A DNA stretch of 14,323 nt from Hyphomicrobiales bacterium. Its GTDB lineage: Bacteria > Pseudomonadota > Alphaproteobacteria > Rhizobiales > Xanthobacteraceae. The notes beneath the pieces are model-generated. The model was not told the DNA's origin, made no database searches, and saw nothing but the letters and a program-made list of their open reading frames with translations. The stretch is from the NCBI GenBank assembly GCA_026400425.1, contig JAPLPC010000058.1, positions 3,343 to 17,665 on the forward strand, given 5' to 3'. The translations under genes and the position numbers were made by a program. Shown here one piece after another: positions 1 through 7,260 of the stretch (position 1 is its first letter; every line of letters starts with the position of its first letter).

Positions 1-468
1 ATGGGCGCGCTCGGTCGCTTCATCGACATCGCAATAGTCGATCCACCGATAGCCGTGGCTGACCATCTCGTGGCCGCGCGCGACGCAGGCTTTCGCAAGC
101 TCAGGATTCTGCTCCATCGCGCGCGCCACGCCGAGAATGCTCACCGGGACCTGGAAGCGATCGAGCACGTCGAGAATGCGCCAGGCGCCGCGGCGACTGC
201 CATATTCGAACACGGACTCCACCAGCGGAACACGCACGCCTTGCCTGGTCGGTACGCCGATATCGTTCAGCATGCCTTCCGAAACGGCGTCGCCGTTGGC
301 CAGCGTGGACTCGCCGCCACCTTCGATATTCAGGCTGATGCTGATGGCGATCCTGGCGCCATTCGGCCATTTCGGATCGGGCGACGTTGCGCCGTAGCCG
401 ACCAGATCGCGGCCGGTCATCGGATCCGGCCGGATGTCACCGGGCCTCATCGCTGCAAATTCGGACAT
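1..468 (-). CDS. PuuE-type polysaccharide deacetylase family protein (partial, C-terminus outside window)
   Basis: The reverse strand is open from an ATG at 468 to the window edge, giving the first 156 residues. It resembles the PuuE / polysaccharide deacetylase group, which includes cofactor-independent allantoinases and related amidohydrolases. Visible signatures are an N-terminal beta strand with SLNIEGGGES (the family usually has NYEEGGE), then VFEYGSRRGAWRILD, then the SHGYRWIDY block, whose His is a likely metal ligand. The start overlaps the stop of the upstream monooxygenase by 22 bases, so the two are probably translationally coupled. The substrate is unknown; beside a NicC-like monooxygenase it may hydrolyse a C-N bond in a ring-cleavage product, but that is inference. 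The deacetylase fold is fairly secure, the reaction is not. Confidence 0.82.
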   Translation of the reverse strand, partial: MSEFAAMRPGDIRPDPMTGRDLVGYGATSPDPKWPNGARIAISISLNIEGGGESTLANGDAVSEGMLNDIGVPTRQGVRVPLVESVFEYGSRRGAWRILDVLDRFQVPVSILGVARAMEQNPELAKACVARGHEMVSHGYRWIDYCDVDEATERAH

Positions 469-1562
469 AGGGCCTCCGGCATGGCGCGGTCGAGCGGAAC
501 GGTGCAGGCATCATAGCCGAAGAACCAGTCGGTTTCGGTCGGGCCGTGCATCCATGAATTGGCGATGGAGATCTGCTGGATGTCGGCGACGCGCGGAATG
601 CGGATCATCGTGTAACGCGCAAACGCCGTCGCGGGATCGTCGAATTCGGCGATGCAGCGGCTGAGGATCGCGGCATCCTCGATCGCCGCGGAGCCTCCGG
701 CCGCCATGAACGGACGCACCGCGTGGCACGCATCGCCCATCAACACGACGCGGCCCTTGTGCCAGGTGTCGTTGCGCGGCCGATCGTAGATCGGCCACAC
801 GGTCACGTCCTCCGTGGCTTCGACCGCGCGCTTCAGATCCGGATGCGCGGTGTCGAATGCAGCGATGAACTCGTCGCGGTCGCCCTTCACCGGCGAGCCG
901 TCGCCGTCCCAGCGATCGCACGGCAGCGCCGCCATCACATAGACTTCCTGACGGTCGGGGGTCATGTAGTAAGCCAGCGTGTGCCGGTCCGGTGCCCACC
1001 ATTTGGTGCAGTCGTCGATCGGGTTGCCCTTGATGCGGACGGCCGGGAATACCGCGCGCGGCGCCGATCGCCCGATGAAGCGCGGCCCTTCTTTCCCCAG
1101 GACGAGTTCGCGCGCGCGGGCGCCGTTCTCGAAGCGCGGCGTGAGCGCATCGCCGCGGTCCTCGATGCCAGAGAGCTTGTGGCCGAACCGGATGGTATCG
1201 GGCACGAGCGGTCGCTGCAGCAGTTGATGCAGATCGGCACGGTGGATGGTGACGAACGGCCCGCCGAAGCGCGATTCGCAGTCCGCATCGAAATCCAGTC
1301 TGTAAAGCTGCTCGCCGCTATCCCAGGCGCGGCTCAAAAACGCATCCGGTCGAATGCCGGTGGCGGCAAAGGCGTCTTCGAGATCGAGCCGGCGCAGCAC
1401 TTTGGACACGTTGGCACCCAGGATGATGCCGGCACCGATGCGCGAGAAGCCCGGCGTCTGTTCGTACACCGCCACCGCGAAGCCGGCGCGCTGCAGCAGC
1501 CCTGCCGCCGTCAGTCCGGCGAGGCCCGCGCCGAGAACGGCGATCCGTGTTCCGCGATCCAT
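447..1562 (-). CDS. FAD-dependent aromatic-ring monooxygenase, NicC-like, lacking the DG-motif segment
   Basis: 371 residues. The N-terminal dinucleotide fold is clear (IAVLGAGLAGLTAAGLL, residues 7-23; E34 would bind ribose), followed by RIGAGIILGANVSKVLRRLGL-type sequence and the second FAD motif VVLMGDACHAVRPF at 272-285. The blocks TIHRADLH, CTKWWAPDRH and SIANSWMHG resemble 6-hydroxynicotinate 3-monooxygenase (NicC), a class A flavoprotein that decarboxylates and hydroxylates its ring substrate. Between FENGARARE (144-152) and LVLGKEGPRF, however, the usual segment of about 15 residues with the GADG..S..R (DG) motif is absent. The frame stays open. That motif contacts both FAD and NADPH in this family, so activity is doubtful unless this is a divergent variant. 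Family identity is strong; exact substrate is inferred. It diverges from the transporter operon and couples to the downstream deacetylase. Confidence 0.88.
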   Translation of the reverse strand: MDRGTRIAVLGAGLAGLTAAGLLQRAGFAVAVYEQTPGFSRIGAGIILGANVSKVLRRLDLEDAFAATGIRPDAFLSRAWDSGEQLYRLDFDADCESRFGGPFVTIHRADLHQLLQRPLVPDTIRFGHKLSGIEDRGDALTPRFENGARARELVLGKEGPRFIGRSAPRAVFPAVRIKGNPIDDCTKWWAPDRHTLAYYMTPDRQEVYVMAALPCDRWDGDGSPVKGDRDEFIAAFDTAHPDLKRAVEATEDVTVWPIYDRPRNDTWHKGRVVLMGDACHAVRPFMAAGGSAAIEDAAILSRCIAEFDDPATAFARYTMIRIPRVADIQQISIANSWMHGPTETDWFFGYDACTVPLDRAMPEALCPNLQR

Positions 1563-1859
1563 TTGTCACCTCGTCGCACACGGCGTGTCGTCGCTGGCTG
1601 CCGTATTCATTCGATAGCTAATGTTTTTGCTTAGAACGGGCCTTGAAGAACTGTCAAGCATGGGCGTTTGAAGCTTCCAAAATAGGCCAAATGAGAGATT
1701 TGCCGCGAATATCACCGACGCCTGCCGGGATTCTAGGCAGGGCTCCCGTTGCGCTTCGTCGCGGCAAATTTTAGCTTTCATTCGATTGCGAACAAATCGA
1801 CCCACGTCTCAGCGTGACGATTGCCGGCCTCCTCTCCCCCTGTCATCGAAGGTCAGACC
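1563..1859. promoter_or_regulatory. Divergent spacer between monooxygenase and ABC transporter operons
   Basis: This 297-base spacer must hold both divergent promoters. I see no convincing gene: the only leftward frame (1566-1805) lacks recognisable domains. It is more AT-rich than its surroundings. It holds the decamer TTCATTCGAT twice in the same orientation (1606-1615 and 1777-1786). An imperfect palindrome CATTCGATAGCTAATG lies at 1608-1623, and paired arms TCGATT / AATCGA at 1782-1787 and 1795-1800. These are plausible sites for the MarR protein encoded at 4405, but this is inference. No clear -35/-10 pair could be assigned. Confidence 0.5.
1698..1769. repeat. Nested inverted repeat in divergent spacer
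   Basis: Outer arms ATTTGCCGCGA (1698-1708) and TCGCGGCAAAT (1759-1769) are perfectly complementary over 11 bases. Inside lies a second stem, CCTGCC (1721-1726) and GGCAGG (1736-1741), with a 9-base loop. The two share almost the same centre, so a cruciform or folded 5' leader is possible. Its function is unknown. Confidence 0.55.
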
Positions 1860-2828
1860 ATGAAATTCCGTGCTCGCTTCACCGCTGCCCTGCTCGCGAC
1901 CCTGGCTACGGCCGGCGTCTCCACTGCCCAGGCGGCAGAGATCAATTTCATCACCGATTTCGGCTTCAACGGCCGCCACGCCTATTTCTACGTTGCGCGC
2001 GAGAAGGGCTACTACAAGGCCGAGGGCTTTGACGTGAACTTCGTCCGCGGCCAGGGCTCGGCCGACGCGATCAAGAAGGTCGCGGCAGGCGTCGCCACCT
2101 TCGGCTTCGCCGATGCGGGCTCGCTGGTGCTGGCACGCGGAAATGACGGCGTGCCGGTGAAGCTGGTCTCCGTCGTCTATGCCAAGCCGCCGCAGGCGAT
2201 CTTCGCCGTGAAGGGCAGCGGTATCAATTCGCCGAAGGATCTCGAAGGCAAGACCGTCGCCGACACCGCGTCGAGCTCGGTGCGCCTGCTGTTCCCGGCT
2301 TTCGCCAAGGCCGCCGGCATCGACGCCAGCAAAGTGAAGTGGGTGGTGGCCGAAGGCTCAGCTCTGCCATCGCTGCTCGCCAATGGCCGTGCGGACGCGA
2401 TCTGCCAATTCTCCGTGGGCGAGCCGCTGATCGCGGCGGCCGTCGCGCCGAAGGAAGTCGTGCGCATCAGCTATGCCGACAGCAATCTCGACTATTACGG
2501 CAACGGCCTGATCGCCTCGGAAGAGATGATTGCCAAGAATCCGGACCAGGTGAAGGCTTTCGTGCGCGCGACCATCAAGGGCATGAAGGATGCCTTCGCC
2601 AATCCGGCAGAAGCCGCCACCATCATGGCGAAGTATCAGAAGGAGCTTGCGCCCGCGGTGATCGAAGGCGAGACCAAGCTCGTGAAGGAACTCGCCGAGG
2701 TGAAGGGCGCGCTCGGCCAGATCGAGCCAAAGAGCATCGCCAGCACGGTCGAGGTGATGTCGATGAACTTCTCGCTGAAGACTCCGGTAAAGCCGGAAGA
2801 CCTTTACGCACCGGGCTTCGTCAACTGA
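1860..2828 (+). CDS. ABC transporter periplasmic substrate-binding protein, NMT1/THI5 family
   Basis: 322 residues from the ATG at 1860, chosen because it places a good Sec signal peptide at the N-terminus (KFRAR, hydrophobic core, cleavage near STAQA-AE at residue 25) and has AAGG about 8 bases upstream. TTG at 1821 is an in-frame alternative but would bury the signal. The mature part shows the THI5/NMT1 layout: HAYFYVAREKGYYKAEGFDV (40-59), then GSADAIKKVAAGVATFGFADAGSL and the KDLEGKTVA block. These proteins bind small organic molecules (thiamine precursors, sulfonates, pyrimidines, aromatics) and deliver them to SsuBC/TauBC-type permeases. The specific ligand cannot be read from sequence; the divergent NicC-like oxygenase hints at an aromatic or N-heterocycle. 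Its stop overlaps the next start (TGATG). Confidence 0.92.
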   Translation: MKFRARFTAALLATLATAGVSTAQAAEINFITDFGFNGRHAYFYVAREKGYYKAEGFDVNFVRGQGSADAIKKVAAGVATFGFADAGSLVLARGNDGVPVKLVSVVYAKPPQAIFAVKGSGINSPKDLEGKTVADTASSSVRLLFPAFAKAAGIDASKVKWVVAEGSALPSLLANGRADAICQFSVGEPLIAAAVAPKEVVRISYADSNLDYYGNGLIASEEMIAKNPDQVKAFVRATIKGMKDAFANPAEAATIMAKYQKELAPAVIEGETKLVKELAEVKGALGQIEPKSIASTVEVMSMNFSLKTPVKPEDLYAPGFVN

Positions 2829-3649
2829 TGACCACGACCACCGCACGCGACACTGCACCGGCGCGGCCTGCCGCGGCGGTCGTCCCGGCGATCGATGTCG
2901 TGGGCGTCACCAAGACCTATCCCGGCCGGGACGGCAAAGCCACGCATGCGCTGGGACCGGTGGACCTGCGCATCGAGCCCGGCAGTTTCGTCTCGGTGGT
3001 CGGACCGTCGGGTTGCGGCAAGTCCACGCTGCTGCGCCTCGTTGCCGGCCTCGAAATGCCCGATAGCGGCATCATGCAACGCTACGGCACGCCGCTGGAC
3101 GGCCCGTCGCACGAAGTCGGCATCGTGTTTCAGGAGCACGTGCTGTTCCCCTGGGCGAGCATTCTCGACAATGTGCTGCTGCCCGCCGACGTGCTGGCGT
3201 TGCCGAAAGCTGCCGCGCGCGAGCGTGCATTGAAGCTGCTCGAACTCACCGGCCTCAAGGACTTTGCGCATCAACGCCCGCAGGCGCTGTCCGGCGGCAT
3301 GAAGCAGCGCGCCGCGTTCTGCCGCGCGATGATTTCCGATCCGCGCCTGCTGCTGCTCGACGAACCGTTCGGCGCGCTCGATGCGCTGACGCGCGAGGAA
3401 CTGTCGCTCGAACTATCCCGGCTATGGCAGGATCTCGGCCGCGCCGCGCTGCTGATCACCCACGATATCGAGGAAGCAATCCTGCTCGGCGATCGCGTGC
3501 TGATCATGTCGGAACGCCCCGGCACCATCCGCGCCGACATCACCGTCGATCTGCCGCGCCCGCGCAATGCCGACACCGTCAAGCTGCCGCGCTTCCAGGA
3601 GATCAAGAACCAGATCCGCGACATCATCTTCAACCGGACGGGTGGCTGA
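2828..3649 (+). CDS. ABC transporter ATP-binding protein, SsuB/TauB type
   Basis: 273 residues starting at the ATG in TGATG, so one base is shared with the stop of the binding-protein gene. After a Thr/Ala/Pro-rich stretch of about 20 residues comes a complete nucleotide-binding domain: Walker A GPSGCGKST (59-67), Q-loop FQEHVLFPW (Q102), signature LSGGMKQR (154-161), Walker B LLLLDEP (174-180), D-loop GALD and switch His in THD (211-213). The FQE..LFPW and LDEPFGALDALTR sequences are typical of the nitrate/sulfonate/taurine importer ATPases. It energises uptake of the ligand bound by the upstream protein. The frame is open further upstream, but that extension lies inside the previous gene and is not used. 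Confidence 0.95.
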   Translation: MTTTTARDTAPARPAAAVVPAIDVVGVTKTYPGRDGKATHALGPVDLRIEPGSFVSVVGPSGCGKSTLLRLVAGLEMPDSGIMQRYGTPLDGPSHEVGIVFQEHVLFPWASILDNVLLPADVLALPKAAARERALKLLELTGLKDFAHQRPQALSGGMKQRAAFCRAMISDPRLLLLDEPFGALDALTREELSLELSRLWQDLGRAALLITHDIEEAILLGDRVLIMSERPGTIRADITVDLPRPRNADTVKLPRFQEIKNQIRDIIFNRTGG

Positions 3650-3650
3650 C

Positions 3651-4400
3651 ATGACCTCGCGCTTCATAGACCGCGCCGTCACGCCTTTGATCTATGTCGG
3701 CCTGTTGGTCGGCTGGGAAATCATCGTCGATGCCCTGAAGATTCCGACCTGGATTCTGCCCGCACCGTCCGAGATCTATCAGTCAGCGGTGAAATGGGCG
3801 CCGGAACTGGCGTCGAACACCATCGTCACGCTGCGCGAGACCGTGCTCGGCTTCGTACTGGCGATCGCGCTGTCGCTGCCGCTGGCGATCCTGATCAGCC
3901 TCAATCCACTGGCGCGCCGGATCATCTATCCGATCCTGCTCGGCTTGCAGTCGGTGCCGAAGGTCGCCGTGGCGCCGTTGATCATTCTGTGGTTCGGGCT
4001 TTCGGAGTGGCCGAAGATTCTGGTCGTGGTGCTGGTGTGCTTCTTCCCGATCCTGGTGAACATGGTCGCCGGCTTCGAAGCCGCGCCGAAGACCATGCTC
4101 GACCTGATGCGCTCGCTCGGCGCCCCGCCCCATATGGTATTTCGCAGGCTGCGGCTTCCGGTGGCGCTGCCGCACTTCTTCACCGGCTGCAAGGTGGCGG
4201 TGACCTTTGCCGTCATCGGCGCGGTGATCAGCGAATTCGTCGCTGCGCAGGACGGGCTTGGCTACCTGATCCTGACCTCGACCGCGCAGTCGCAGACACC
4301 GCTCGCTTTTGCGGCCATTGCGCTGCTCACTTTGCTCAGTATTGCGCTCTTCCACGGCATCGAGTTTATCGAGAAACGTGTGATCGACTGGACGCCTTGA
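3651..4400 (+). CDS. ABC transporter permease, SsuC/TauC type
   Basis: 249 residues from the ATG at 3651, one base after the ATPase stop. About six hydrophobic segments are visible (around 11-27, 64-84, 92-117, 122-141, 181-199 and 217-235). The cytoplasmic coupling loop EAAPKTMLDLMRSLGAPP (143-160), followed by RRLRLPVALP, is the EAA motif that contacts the ATPase. WILPAPSEI near residue 34 is typical of this permease group. It forms the inner-membrane channel of the importer. Length is normal for the family and no breaks are seen. Confidence 0.94.
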   Translation: MTSRFIDRAVTPLIYVGLLVGWEIIVDALKIPTWILPAPSEIYQSAVKWAPELASNTIVTLRETVLGFVLAIALSLPLAILISLNPLARRIIYPILLGLQSVPKVAVAPLIILWFGLSEWPKILVVVLVCFFPILVNMVAGFEAAPKTMLDLMRSLGAPPHMVFRRLRLPVALPHFFTGCKVAVTFAVIGAVISEFVAAQDGLGYLILTSTAQSQTPLAFAAIALLTLLSIALFHGIEFIEKRVIDWTP

Positions 4401-4404
4401 CGCG

Positions 4405-4998
4405 ATGACTGACGACAGATCCGAATCAAAGCCGGCCTCGCGCCGCCCGACACGCGCGCGCGCCGCGATGCGCGAGCAGGTCGATGCGATCTTTGCGCAG
4501 TGGCAGACCGAGCGGCCCGATATCGATCCGAGCCCGGTGCATATCTACGGCCTGATCGGCCGCATCCAGATGCAATGCACCGCCTTGATCGACGAGGTAC
4601 TGGCGCCTTTTGCGCTGACGCGCGGAACCTATGACGTGCTGACCGCGCTGCGCCGCGCCGGAGCGCCCTACCGCCTGTCGCCAAAGCAGATCGCGCAATC
4701 GCTGTTGCTGAGTGGCGCCGGCCTGACGAGCCGACTGAACAAGCTCGAAACGCAAAATTATCTTGCGCGATTGCCGGAGCCGAACGATCGCCGCACCCTG
4801 CGCGTCCAGCTGACATCGGCTGGCGAAGCCGTCATCAATGAAGCGATCCCGCGGGTGTTCGACCTGCAACGAAGCTTGTTGCTGCCGCTCGGATTGGAGG
4901 GCCAGCAGAGCCTGATGCACGGGCTGACACGCTTCGCCGACGTCATCGACGACCGGCAGAGCGAGGCGAAATCCGGCGTCGCATCGCCCGAAGACTGA
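4405..4998 (+). CDS. MarR family transcriptional regulator, last gene of the transporter operon
   Basis: 197 residues starting four bases after the permease stop, so almost certainly co-transcribed with the transporter. A basic, Arg-rich N-terminal tail of about 45 residues precedes the winged-helix domain. Within it, LTRGTYDVLTALRRAG (71-86) leads to the recognition helix SGAGLTSRLNKLE (103-115), and the wing is PEPNDRRTLRVQLT (125-137). MarR proteins are dimeric repressors released by small aromatic ligands; nicotinate clusters use such a protein (NicR). It most likely controls its own operon and the divergent monooxygenase. The ligand is unknown. Confidence 0.9.
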   Translation: MTDDRSESKPASRRPTRARAAMREQVDAIFAQWQTERPDIDPSPVHIYGLIGRIQMQCTALIDEVLAPFALTRGTYDVLTALRRAGAPYRLSPKQIAQSLLLSGAGLTSRLNKLETQNYLARLPEPNDRRTLRVQLTSAGEAVINEAIPRVFDLQRSLLLPLGLEGQQSLMHGLTRFADVIDDRQSEAKSGVASPED

Positions 4999-5004
4999 TC
5001 GGGA

Positions 5005-5042
5005 ACCGTCCTCGCGCGAAGCATGCTTCACGCGAGGACGGT
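5005..5042. terminator. Palindromic bidirectional terminator between convergent genes
   Basis: ACCGTCCTCGCG (5005-5016) pairs perfectly with CGCGAGGACGGT (5031-5042). The interior GAAGCATGCTTC (5018-5029) is itself a perfect palindrome, so 36 of 38 bases are symmetric. It lies 6 bases after the MarR stop and 11 bases before the aldolase stop on the other strand, the expected place for a shared terminator. The following CGTTGTT is only a weak U tract, so the efficiency of intrinsic termination is uncertain. Confidence 0.8.
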
Positions 5043-5053
5043 CGTTGTTAGCG

Positions 5054-5830
5054 TTACGCCTTGCCGCCGGAGTTCTTGCGGGTTTCGCCGATCCAGTTTT
5101 TCGCGCCGGTGGCGAGGATGCCGCTGTCGTTGAGCAGGGTCACCAGCTTGAAGCCCATATTGATGTTCTTGGCGGCGCCGATCGGGCCGGAGCAATGGAT
5201 GCCGGGGTTGAGGCCGCGCTTGTCGCATTCCTTGATCAGCTTGTCGTAGATCTTGAGAATCTCCGGCTCCTCGCGGTCGAGCTTCGGCACCAAGCCGTAG
5301 GAGAAACCGAGATCTGACGGCCCGACATAGACGCCGTCGATGCCTTCGACATCGAGGATGGCTTCCATGTTGTCGACCGCGGTCTTGGTCTCCAGCATCG
5401 GCAGACAGATGATCTCGTCATTCGCCGTTTTCTGATAGTCGCCGGCGCCGCCATACATGCCCGAACGAATAGGACCGTTCGAGCGCGTGCCGCGTGGCGG
5501 ATACTTGCAGTACTGGACGAAGTTCTCGGCTTCTTCCTTTGTGTTGACCATCGGGCAGATCACGCCATAGGCGCCGCCATCGAGCACCTTGCCGATGATC
5601 CCGGGCTCGTTCCATGGCACGCGCACCATCGGCGTCACCGGATGCGCGCCCATCGCCTGGAAACATTCGACCATCGACATGTAGTCCTGCACGCCGTGCT
5701 GCATGTCCACGGTGACGCTGTCGAAGCCGCATTGCGCCATCACTTCGGCAGAGAATCCCGACGGGATCGCCAGCCAGCCATTGACGACGGCTTTGCCGGA
5801 CTTCCAGGCTTCCTTGACCTTGTTTGCCAC
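5054..5830 (-). CDS. hpaI: HpaI/HpcH-type class II pyruvate aldolase
   Basis: 258 residues with a GTG start at 5830, supported by AAGGA nine bases upstream. The protein matches the HpaI family of metal-dependent aldolases, which cleave 4-hydroxy-2-oxoheptane-1,7-dioate to pyruvate and succinate semialdehyde in homoprotocatechuate degradation. Catalytic positions fall where I recall them in E. coli HpaI: D42 and H45 in VDMQHG, R70 in MVRVPW, and metal ligands E147 (PMLETKT) and D173 (VGPSDLG). The residue before the His is Gln rather than Glu, as in rhamnonate-type paralogues, so a related 4-hydroxy-2-oxo acid is also possible. It is the last gene of the leftward series. The hpaF and hpaE genes nearby favour the homoprotocatechuate role. 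Confidence 0.88.
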   Translation of the reverse strand: MANKVKEAWKSGKAVVNGWLAIPSGFSAEVMAQCGFDSVTVDMQHGVQDYMSMVECFQAMGAHPVTPMVRVPWNEPGIIGKVLDGGAYGVICPMVNTKEEAENFVQYCKYPPRGTRSNGPIRSGMYGGAGDYQKTANDEIICLPMLETKTAVDNMEAILDVEGIDGVYVGPSDLGFSYGLVPKLDREEPEILKIYDKLIKECDKRGLNPGIHCSGPIGAAKNINMGFKLVTLLNDSGILATGAKNWIGETRKNSGGKA

Positions 5831-5867
5831 TGTTCGTTTTCCTTATGTCGCCGCTCGAAAGGGAAAC

Positions 5868-5947
5868 GTCATTGCGAGGAGCGAAGCGACGAAGCAATCC
5901 AGTCTGTTCTTGCTGCCTCTGGATTGCTTCGCTGCGCTCGCAATGAC
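5868..5947 (+). repeat. Palindromic intergenic repeat, copy 1 (reductase-aldolase gap)
   Basis: An 80-base element opens with GTCATTGCGAGGAGCG and closes with CTGCGCTCGCAATGAC. Its inner arms ACGAAGCAATCCAG and CTGGATTGCTTCG flank a variable loop, so the whole unit folds into one long hairpin. It ends eight bases from the reductase stop, within the 124-base gap before the aldolase start. The same unit recurs at 7134 and 10674 in the same orientation. Such units are common in Bradyrhizobium and Rhodopseudomonas genomes (recognised, not searched). Confidence 0.93.
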
Positions 5948-5954
5948 GACAAAA

Positions 5955-7040
5955 TCACGCCGTCGCTCTCGTCACGGCCTCTTCGCTGACGCCGACGTCG
6001 CGGGCGGTCTGGACGATGGCGGCCCAGGTTTCGTCCGGCAGCGGCACGCCATTGGCCGTGCGCTCGGCGCGGGTTTTCGCCTCGTTGTCGCCGGGGATCA
6101 TCACGGCATCGACGCCGGCCGCGGGCTTCGCGCTCTTGAAGAAATCCACGTAGCGCTTGACTTCGCCGTCGAAGAAGTTGGCGGGGTCGATCACCTTGGG
6201 ATCGATATAGATCGAGAACATGCCGTTGGCGAACGGACGACCGTGCTTGGTGGCACCGTTGCCGGTGAGCGCGCCGCCGAGCAGCTCGCAGATCAGCGCC
6301 AGGCCCGAGCCCTTGTGATCGCCGAATGCGCGGATGGCGCCGCTGCCCTTGGAGTGATCGCGCGGGCCCTCCATCTCATGCGGGCCATACAATGTCGCCG
6401 GGTCTTCGCTCAGCGTGCCGTCGATATTGATCAGCGCACCCTTTGGCAATTTCTTGCCGCCGCGCGAGGCGACCAGCACCTTGCCCTCGGCCACCACCGA
6501 GGTGGCGAAATCCAGTACCACCGGCGGGCCACCTTCGCGCGGCCCGCCGGCGCAATAAGGGGCGGTGGACAACCGGCGCTCGACGCCGCCGTAAGGCGCG
6601 ACCAGCACCGAACCGGCGGCGGTGACGAAATGGATCGACACCAGCCCTTCGGCTGCGGCCATTTCGGCCCAGTCGCCGATGCGGCCGATGTGACCGGAAT
6701 TCTTGGTGGCGATCGCCGACAGGCCGTTGGCCTTGCACTTCTCGATGCCGAGCCTGACCGCCTGCGGGCCGACCGTCTGGCCGTAGCCGAAGCGGCCATC
6801 GACCACGGCGAGCGATGGCGTATCGACGGGAATCTCGATGGTCTGGTTCGGCGTGATCATGCCGTTGTTGCGCCAGCGGATATAGACGGGCACGCGGATC
6901 ACGCCGTGGCTGTCATGGCCGGTGAGATTGGCCGTGGTGAGATAGGTGGCGATGCGCCGCGCTTCCTCCGGCGACGAGTCGGCATGCGTAAACACGTCGG
7001 CGACGAAATCGATCAGCTTGTTGACTTGAACTGTAACCAT
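5955..7040 (-). CDS. Malate/L-lactate dehydrogenase family oxidoreductase (Ldh_2 family)
   Basis: 361 residues, normal for the family of NAD(P)H-dependent 2-oxo acid reductases unrelated to classical lactate and malate dehydrogenases (members include ureidoglycolate, 2,3-diketogulonate and delta1-piperideine-2-carboxylate reductases). Signatures are GHDSHGVIRVP (41-51) with the catalytic His, the NSGHIG block (115-120), PPVVLDFATSVVAEGK (172-187), and DHKGSGLALICELLGGALTG (241-260). The enzyme is cytoplasmic and interconverts a 2-hydroxy and a 2-oxo acid, or a cyclic imine. It lies between livF and the aldolase on the same strand, with a palindromic repeat on each side. A reductase for a 2-oxo acid intermediate would fit, but no homoprotocatechuate step known to me requires one, so its substrate is open. 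Confidence 0.9.
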   Translation of the reverse strand: MVTVQVNKLIDFVADVFTHADSSPEEARRIATYLTTANLTGHDSHGVIRVPVYIRWRNNGMITPNQTIEIPVDTPSLAVVDGRFGYGQTVGPQAVRLGIEKCKANGLSAIATKNSGHIGRIGDWAEMAAAEGLVSIHFVTAAGSVLVAPYGGVERRLSTAPYCAGGPREGGPPVVLDFATSVVAEGKVLVASRGGKKLPKGALINIDGTLSEDPATLYGPHEMEGPRDHSKGSGAIRAFGDHKGSGLALICELLGGALTGNGATKHGRPFANGMFSIYIDPKVIDPANFFDGEVKRYVDFFKSAKPAAGVDAVMIPGDNEAKTRAERTANGVPLPDETWAAIVQTARDVGVSEEAVTRATA

Positions 7041-7133
7041 GGCGGGACATTCGTCCTTGTTAGTTGGGTCGTGAACAACGACTGCTGGGACTATTCATGC
7101 ATGTTTCCTCGCAACGAATCTAGACACTCGGAC

Positions 7134-7214
7134 GTCATTGCGAGGAGCGTTTGCGACGAAGCAATCCAGTCCTTCTCTGGGCTTTCTGGATTGCTTCGCT
7201 GCGCTCGCAATGAC
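7134..7214 (+). repeat. Palindromic intergenic repeat, copy 2 (livF-reductase gap)
   Basis: 81 bases, same orientation and end sequences as the copy at 5868. The left arm carries TTTG where copy 1 has AAG, creating a small bulge opposite CTGCG in the right arm; the loop differs. It lies between the reductase start (7040) and the livF stop (7261). The remaining 7041-7133 stretch holds only short self-complementary words such as CATGCATG, and I see no gene in it. Confidence 0.93.
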
Positions 7215-7260
7215 GACCTTAGACATATTCCGTCGCGCGAATTTCACTGCGACGTCAGTC

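Noticed and set aside
1..516. Rightward frame at the left edge
   Set aside because: It is antisense to the deacetylase, whose family motifs are clear on the other strand, and overlaps the monooxygenase end.
1566..1805. Leftward 79-codon frame in the divergent spacer
   Set aside because: No domain or clear ribosome site is seen, and it covers the nested inverted repeat and the region where promoters must lie.
7041..7133. Short self-complementary words (CATGCATG, GTCGT/ACGAC) before the reductase
   Set aside because: The arms are too short to distinguish from chance, with no partner sites.
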